Assembly: GCF_016908195.1 (NCBI RefSeq) | Contig: NZ_JAFBDK010000016.1 | Coordinates: forward strand, 1-64,000 | Direction of reading: 5' to 3' | DNA: 64,000 nucleotides | Origin: Jeotgalibacillus terrae | GTDB taxonomy: Bacteria; Bacillota; Bacilli; Bacillales; Jeotgalibacillaceae | In this document: positions 60,069 through 64,000 of the stretch, piece after piece | Position numbering within the stretch: the stretch's first letter is position 1 | Layout: the number at the start of each line of letters is the position of its first letter | Translations under genes and position numbers: made by a program | Notes under the pieces: model-generated | The model's input: the letters and a program-made list of their open reading frames with translations, nothing else | What the model was told of the DNA's origin: nothing | Database searches by the model: none

Positions 60069-61055
60069 ATGAATATCTATGAAAAGCTGAATGATTTGCA
60101 GATTGATACAAATGAGCATACGGAACAGTTATCCCATTTTGAGCAGAAGAAGTGGGCGAAGCGGGTGAAAAGAAATCTTGGTAGATCAAAAAAGAAATCC
60201 GGAAAAATGCTGATGATATCCGCAGCAGCTGTCCTTGTCATGAGTGCAAGCATCTATTTGACAGTGCCTCTTGTCGCTGATGAACAATATTCAGGCGGTT
60301 CAATTGAAAGCTTCGTCAGCCAAGTGCAACCGGGTGATTATACTGACTATAAAAAAGTGGTTGATCTGAAGCAGGAAACCACTTCAGGGACGCTGACACT
60401 GCACGAGCTGATGATTGATGGGGACAGACTTTTTATCAGCAGCCTACTTGAACCGGCAAATGACTTCGATTTCTCTTACGACAAGCAGCTTGAGCCGGAA
60501 GTTGTGATTAATGGCGTAACGTCAGCAAATGAATTTATGGCACAGTCAATTGATGAAGCGGGAAATGCTTTTACCATTTATAACGAAGTGGATCTCGCGG
60601 AAATTCCTGCAGAAGAAGAGCTTGAGATCAGCATTTCCTATCATTCCGTCCTTGGTATGGAGAAAATAGAACTGCCGGAACCGTGGACCTTCGAGCTGAC
60701 GGTGCCTACTGAAGAAATGACAGCGCCTTCTTCTCAGATAGAAATGAATGAAGTGATCACCCTGCCGGAGGGGCATACAATGACGGTAACTAATACGGTG
60801 ATTACACCTGTGTCGGTGCAGTTTGACATGGAGCTCAGCGATCCGGAAGCAGAAAAAGTTTCATTTGAGCTGGTGTCGCCGGGAGGAGAAAAAACGATTT
60901 ACGGAAGCTCGTTAATGGATAGTCTGAACAAAGGAGAAAGTTATATCAGGTTTTACAACTATCATATTGAACCGGGCACAAGGTTAGTCCCTGTCCACTA
61001 TGAGACGCTTGAACCGCTTGGTGAGGGAATTGAGGTTCCTGTCATTAATCCATAG
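60069..61055 (+). CDS. DUF4179-type anti-sigma factor
   Basis: 328 residues. A cytoplasmic N-terminal segment of about 45 residues is followed by one helix (MLMISAAAVLVMSASIYLTV) and a large external region of two beta domains (DUF4179 at about 70-210 and a DUF5643-like part from about 215). It starts 2 bp after the sigma gene, with GAGGTG within its end. It should hold the sigma factor at the membrane until an envelope signal releases it. There is no zinc-binding HxxxCxxC motif, so it is not a ZAS-type factor. Confidence 0.8.
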   Translation: MNIYEKLNDLQIDTNEHTEQLSHFEQKKWAKRVKRNLGRSKKKSGKMLMISAAAVLVMSASIYLTVPLVADEQYSGGSIESFVSQVQPGDYTDYKKVVDLKQETTSGTLTLHELMIDGDRLFISSLLEPANDFDFSYDKQLEPEVVINGVTSANEFMAQSIDEAGNAFTIYNEVDLAEIPAEEELEISISYHSVLGMEKIELPEPWTFELTVPTEEMTAPSSQIEMNEVITLPEGHTMTVTNTVITPVSVQFDMELSDPEAEKVSFELVSPGGEKTIYGSSLMDSLNKGESYIRFYNYHIEPGTRLVPVHYETLEPLGEGIEVPVINP

Positions 61056-61087
61056 AAAAAGCCCGGGCTGAGTGATCAGACCGGGCA
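61056..61087. terminator. Terminator between anti-sigma and hemQ genes
   Basis: AAAAAGCCCGG pairs with CCGGGC; the T-run is stronger on the minus strand, for hemQ. Confidence 0.75.
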
Positions 61088-61094
61088 AATTAAT

Positions 61095-61844
61095 TTATAC
61101 GTGAAGAAACTTCGGCAGGTCCTCATCTTCAAGTAGGTTCCCCACATAGAACGCACCAAATTCACCATAGCGCGCACTTGTTTCATCAAAACGCATTTCA
61201 TAGACAATTTTCTTAAACTGCAGCACATCATCCGCGTAAAGCGTTACGCCCCATTCCCAGTCATCAAAACCAACTGAGCCTGAGATAATCTGCTTAATCT
61301 TACCAGCATACTGACGGCCGATCATGCCGTGATCATACATCAGCTTTTTACGCTCTTCCATTGAAAGCATGTACCAGTTATCATTGCCTTCACGCTTTTT
61401 ATCCATTGGATAAAAGCAGATGTGCTTTGATTTTGGCAGTTTCGGATACAGACGTGATCTCACATAAGGATTCTCATATGGATCCTCATCAGATTCCTTA
61501 GACCCGTAGCTTCCGAGCTCAACCACAGATACATACGAATAAGTAGGCACTGTATAATCAGCGATCGTTAATTTGTTAAATTCATTCTCAAGCTCATTCA
61601 GCTCTTCCATCGTCGGACGCAGAATAAACAGAACAAAATCCGCCTTCTGACCAACGATTGAATAGAACGAATGGCTGCCCTGATCCTGATCCTGTACGTC
61701 ATTCAGCTTAGTTAAAAACTGCTGGAACTCATTAATTGCCGCTGTGCGCTCATCGCTTGATAACTGCTTCCACGAAGTCCAGTCCATCTTACGAAAATCA
61801 TGCAGGCCATACCAGCCATCCAGCGTAGTTGCTGCTTCACTCAT
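61095..61844 (-). CDS. hemQ: Coproheme decarboxylase HemQ (ChdC)
   Basis: 249 residues, the chlorite-dismutase-like fold. Tyr145 in [10 protein letters not shown] and the proximal haem ligand His172 in [14 protein letters not shown] fall at the same numbers as in the characterised Geobacillus enzyme. It oxidatively decarboxylates coproheme to haem b, the last step of the Gram-positive haem pathway. It is divergent from pta, the order found in B. subtilis (ywfI, pta). A TTAGGAGTGA site precedes the ATG. Confidence 0.95.
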   Translation of the reverse strand: MSEAATTLDGWYGLHDFRKMDWTSWKQLSSDERTAAINEFQQFLTKLNDVQDQDQGSHSFYSIVGQKADFVLFILRPTMEELNELENEFNKLTIADYTVPTYSYVSVVELGSYGSKESDEDPYENPYVRSRLYPKLPKSKHICFYPMDKKREGNDNWYMLSMEERKKLMYDHGMIGRQYAGKIKQIISGSVGFDDWEWGVTLYADDVLQFKKIVYEMRFDETSARYGEFGAFYVGNLLEDEDLPKFLHV

Positions 61845-62043
61845 ATTCAGTCACTCCTAAATGAAATGTCATATAAACTCACTGTTTCCATCTTATCATA
61901 AAGGGGATAGTGACAGCTAATGAGGGGGAGGGGTTCATGAAATTGTTGGAGTTTAGGCAGCGCTGGTGGCCGTTTCAGGCGGTAGATGATCTGTCGATAG
62001 TAAGATGGGTTTTATATACTTTTTGTTTAGATAGATACATTAA

Positions 62044-62187
62044 GATTATTGTAGCGGAAGGGGGCGACTCCAGCAGGAGAAGCGTGACAGCTGAGACCCC
62101 GCAGGCGCCCCGCGCCGAGGAGGGCCGATTGAACCGGAGCCACAATACGGCTCATGCGGAAAGCGTCCCCCTGAAGCGGAAATAATC
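62044..62187 (+). repeat. Repeat family A, copy 5 (with insertion)
   Basis: Outer arms GATTATT (62044) and AATAATC (62181) enclose GCGGAAGGGGGCGACTCC and CGTCCCCCTGAAGCGGAA. The central hairpin is GGCGC-CCC-GCGCC. About 20 bases extra (from GCCGATTGAACCGG) replace the usual CTCACC side. It lies between hemQ and the pta promoter. Confidence 0.8.
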
Positions 62188-62240
62188 GGTTATTACATAC
62201 TAACTTTCTTAAAAATTGTCCGAAAACAAAAACTTTTTCA

Positions 62241-62256
62241 ATGAAAACGTTGACAT
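62241..62256. promoter_or_regulatory. cre site upstream of pta
   Basis: ATGAAAACGTTGACAT fits the cre consensus at 15 of 16 positions. It is centred upstream of the -35, the arrangement used for CcpA activation of pta and ackA in B. subtilis. Confidence 0.75.
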
Positions 62257-62268
62257 CATAGCTATTGG

Positions 62269-62296
62269 TTGAATTCACTTACAGATGGGGTATGCT
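62269..62296 (+). promoter_or_regulatory. pta promoter
   Basis: TTGAAT (62269-62274) and TATGCT (62291-62296) are 16 bp apart, about 33 bp before the ATG. Confidence 0.6.
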
Positions 62297-62328
62297 TACA
62301 AGTAGAGACCAATTTAGGAGGATGAATC

Positions 62329-63300
62329 ATGAGCGATTTATTCACAGGATTAAAAGAAAAATTAACTGGTAAAGAACGCCGTATCGTATTCCCTGAAGGA
62401 TCAGATGAGCGTATTTTAAGAGCGGCAAGCCGTCTTGCTGCAGAGAATATTTTAACACCGATTCTTGTCGGTAATCCGAATGCCATTGCAGAAAAAGCAA
62501 ATGAATCAAATGTGATTTTAGACGGATGTGACATTGTCGACCCGTCAACTTACCCTGAATTTGATGAACTTGTTTCTTCATTCGTTGAACGCCGTAAAGG
62601 AAAAGCGACAGCCGATCAGGCACGTGAAATTCTTTTAGATGAGAATTACTTCGGCACGATGCTTGTGTACACGAACCGTGCTGACGGACTAGTAAGTGGA
62701 GCGGCACACTCAACTGCTGACACAGTGCGCCCGGCATTGCAGATTATCAAGACAAAAGAAGGCGTGAAGAAGACTTCAGGCGTATTCATCATGGTACGTG
62801 ACGATGAGAAATACGTATTTGCAGATTGCGCGATCAATATCTCACCAGACAGCAATGACCTTGCTGAAATCGCGCTCGAGAGTGCAAAGACTGCTGAGAT
62901 GTTCGATGTGGACCCACGTGTTGCGATGTTAAGCTTCTCAACGAAAGGTTCAGCAAAATCTCCGGAAACTGAAAAAGTAACGGACGCAATCAAGGTTGCA
63001 AAAGAAGCGAACCCTGAACTGACATTAGACGGTGAATTCCAGTTTGATGCAGCATTTGTTCCTTCTGTAGCGAAAAGTAAAGCGCCTGATTCTGAGATCC
63101 AGGGCGATGCAAATGTATTTGTATTCCCAAGTCTTGAAGCAGGAAACATTGGCTACAAAATTGCACAGCGCCTTGGCGGATTTGAAGCAGTAGGTCCGAT
63201 CCTGCAAGGTCTGAATGCACCGGTGAATGACCTTTCACGCGGATGTAATGAAGAAGATGTGTACAAGCTTGCATTAATTACAGCAGGCCAGTCACTATAA
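62329..63300 (+). CDS. pta: Phosphate acetyltransferase
   Basis: 323 residues, the short Pta form. RRIVFPEGSDERILRAASRL starts the fold, with MLVYTNRADGLVSGAAHSTA, FADCAINISPDSNDLAEIAL, MLSFSTKGSAKSPETEKV and the C-terminal GPILQGLNAPVNDLSRGC. It converts acetyl-CoA and phosphate to acetyl phosphate for overflow metabolism with AckA, which is not in the window. GGAGGATGAATC precedes the ATG, and a cre and promoter are visible upstream. Confidence 0.95.
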   Translation: MSDLFTGLKEKLTGKERRIVFPEGSDERILRAASRLAAENILTPILVGNPNAIAEKANESNVILDGCDIVDPSTYPEFDELVSSFVERRKGKATADQAREILLDENYFGTMLVYTNRADGLVSGAAHSTADTVRPALQIIKTKEGVKKTSGVFIMVRDDEKYVFADCAINISPDSNDLAEIALESAKTAEMFDVDPRVAMLSFSTKGSAKSPETEKVTDAIKVAKEANPELTLDGEFQFDAAFVPSVAKSKAPDSEIQGDANVFVFPSLEAGNIGYKIAQRLGGFEAVGPILQGLNAPVNDLSRGCNEEDVYKLALITAGQSL

Positions 63301-63307
63301 GATCATA

Positions 63308-63344
63308 AATCCCCCGTCTGAGCAATCAGGCGGGGGATTCTTTT
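63308..63344 (+). terminator. pta terminator
   Basis: AATCCCCCG pairs with CGGGGGATT, then TCTTTT. Confidence 0.9.
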
Positions 63345-63440
63345 GCGGCTGTGGTCGTATAGTGGCCGGTAATGGTCGCGTCTTTCTCTGTTATGGTCTG
63401 ATACACCCGGGTTTGTGGTCATATCACAAGAATTGACCGT
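63345..63440. repeat. Degenerate 21-nt array, family D (minus orientation)
   Basis: GGTC cores fall at 63353, 63374, 63395 and 63417, spaced 21, 21 and 22. Units on the minus strand resemble those at 30818 (CGACCACA). It starts directly after the pta terminator. Confidence 0.7.
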
Positions 63441-63457
63441 CTCAACAGCAACGCCAC

Positions 63458-63488
63458 AAAAAAGCAGCGAAGACTTAGTCTCCGCTGC
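63458..63488 (-). terminator. Terminator of the ABC ATPase gene
   Basis: On the minus strand GCAGCG with AGACT pairs with AGTCT and CGCTGC, followed by T6. Confidence 0.8.
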
Positions 63489-63496
63489 CAACCATC

Positions 63497-64000
63497 CTAT
63501 TTCATCTCAACCAGCTGAAGCTCCGGCTGCTCTTTTTTTGTTGTACAGATCGATTCCCAGTCGTGTGCTGCACCGTCGCGCATTGTGACAATACGGTCTG
63601 CAATTGCTTTTGAATCCTCCAGATCATGTGAAACGAAGATAGATGTGATACCTGTCTTCTTAATAATCTCTCTCAGCTCACTGCGGATCTTAATCTGCAG
63701 GCCTGCGTCAAGATTACTGAAAGGCTCATCAAGCAATAGAAGTGACGGTTTAGGTGCAAGGGCGCGTGCGAGCGCGATACGCTGCTGCTGTCCACCACTT
63801 AATTCATGGGGGTAACGCTTGCCGTAGGCTGTCATATTCACAAGCTCAAGCACTTCATCAGCACGCTGCTTTCGTTCGCTGCGGCTGAACTTTTTTAAGC
63901 CGAATTGAATATTTTCGAGTACAGTCATATGTGGAAACAGGGCATAATCCTGGAACACCATGCCGATACCGCGTTTTTCAGGAAGGACAAAACGTCGGTC
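63497..64000 (-). CDS. ABC transporter ATPase, iron(III)/spermidine type (partial)
   Basis: The gene runs off the end of the window; 167 C-terminal residues are seen. It has the Q-loop (GMVFQDYALFPHMTVLENIQ), signature LSGGQQQRIALARALA, Walker B SLLLLDEPFSNLD and switch His in VSHDLEDSKAIADR. The Walker A lies outside. The FQDYALFPHMTV form is typical of the FbpC/PotA/CysA class; without the regulatory C-terminal domain (it ends soon after TMRDGAAHDWES) an FbpC-like iron transporter is a fair guess. Partner genes would lie beyond the window. Confidence 0.85.
   Translation of the reverse strand, partial: DRRFVLPEKRGIGMVFQDYALFPHMTVLENIQFGLKKFSRSERKQRADEVLELVNMTAYGKRYPHELSGGQQQRIALARALAPKPSLLLLDEPFSNLDAGLQIKIRSELREIIKKTGITSIFVSHDLEDSKAIADRIVTMRDGAAHDWESICTTKKEQPELQLVEMK

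Noticed and set aside
61938-62185. ORF with a good GAGGGGGAGGGG site before ATG, running into repeat copy 5
   Set aside because: The second half is encoded by the family A repeat and the first ~40 residues match nothing I know. The same kind of run-in frame occurs before copy 2, so it is probably chance, though a real truncated gene cannot be excluded.
62646-63149. 167-residue open frame antisense to pta
   Set aside because: Serine-rich shadow of the pta frame; no start context.
1-64000. Prophage, insertion sequence, integrative element, tRNA or rRNA genes
   Set aside because: I saw no transposase, integrase, phage structural gene, cloverleaf tRNA or rRNA-like sequence in the window. The repeats have no associated coding gene here.

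Overview
The window reads as chromosomal DNA of a low-to-moderate GC, endospore-forming Bacillales species. The pointers are gerQ, an Sda-type sporulation checkpoint peptide, the bacillithiol deacetylase BshB2, the HemQ-Pta gene order, the Ung-YwdI-YwdK-GerQ gene order known from Bacillus subtilis, an S-box riboswitch, CcpA-type cre sites and a sigma-B type promoter. A Jeotgalibacillus or Planococcaceae/Bacillaceae relative is plausible, but the genus cannot be fixed from the sequence alone. I see no rRNA, tRNA, prophage, transposase or CRISPR array.

Layout: 1-2.5 kb, the tail of an unidentified membrane protein, then a SAM-I riboswitch controlling a flavin monooxygenase and an ATP-grasp ligase. 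2.5-7.7 kb, an arsenic/metalloid region with two ArsR repressors, an ArsP-like permease, ArsC, ArsB and a HesB-like protein. 7.8-12.8 kb, a tiny membrane peptide with proC, an ABC-F ATPase, a MarR-MATE pair and an SE1832-type coiled-coil peptide. 13-16.3 kb, a circularly permuted ATP-grasp / alpha-E / transglutaminase operon. 16.6-26.4 kb, an NAD(P)-binding protein, a Na+/H+ antiporter, topB, a TetL-like MFS pump, ybaK, a stress protein, a YczE-like protein and an acyl-CoA dehydrogenase. 26.6-33.5 kb, carbohydrate use: a secreted GH16 glucanase, a LacI regulator, and a maltose PTS with maltose-6-phosphate phosphatase. 33.6-40.7 kb, DUF2254, TPR, secreted metalloprotease, kbl and small membrane proteins. 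40.9-48 kb, an oppABCDF-like peptide importer followed by tdh. 48-51.4 kb, a sporulation-type kinase, a YjiH-like protein and sda. 51.4-58.9 kb, a HAD phosphatase, fructokinase, yojF-bshB2, pdxK, DUF4230, ung, ywdI and ywdK. 59-64 kb, gerQ, an ECF sigma/anti-sigma pair, hemQ, pta and part of a metal-type ABC ATPase.

Functional links: kbl and tdh together convert threonine to glycine and acetyl-CoA but are split by the opp operon. The PTS imports maltose as its 6'-phosphate and MapP dephosphorylates it. The KinE-like kinase and Sda would act on the same phosphorelay.

The most unusual content is intergenic. Four repeat families occupy most of the larger gaps: (A) five clear copies plus a fragment of a 120-145 bp multi-stem element whose stems covary between copies; (B) a tandem pair of ~120-bp hairpins that also covary; (C) two copies of a 27-nt hairpin; (D) degenerate arrays with a strict 21-22 nt period at gene 3' ends. 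I do not recognise a named family for these and treat them as the best candidates for undescribed structured RNA or DNA elements.
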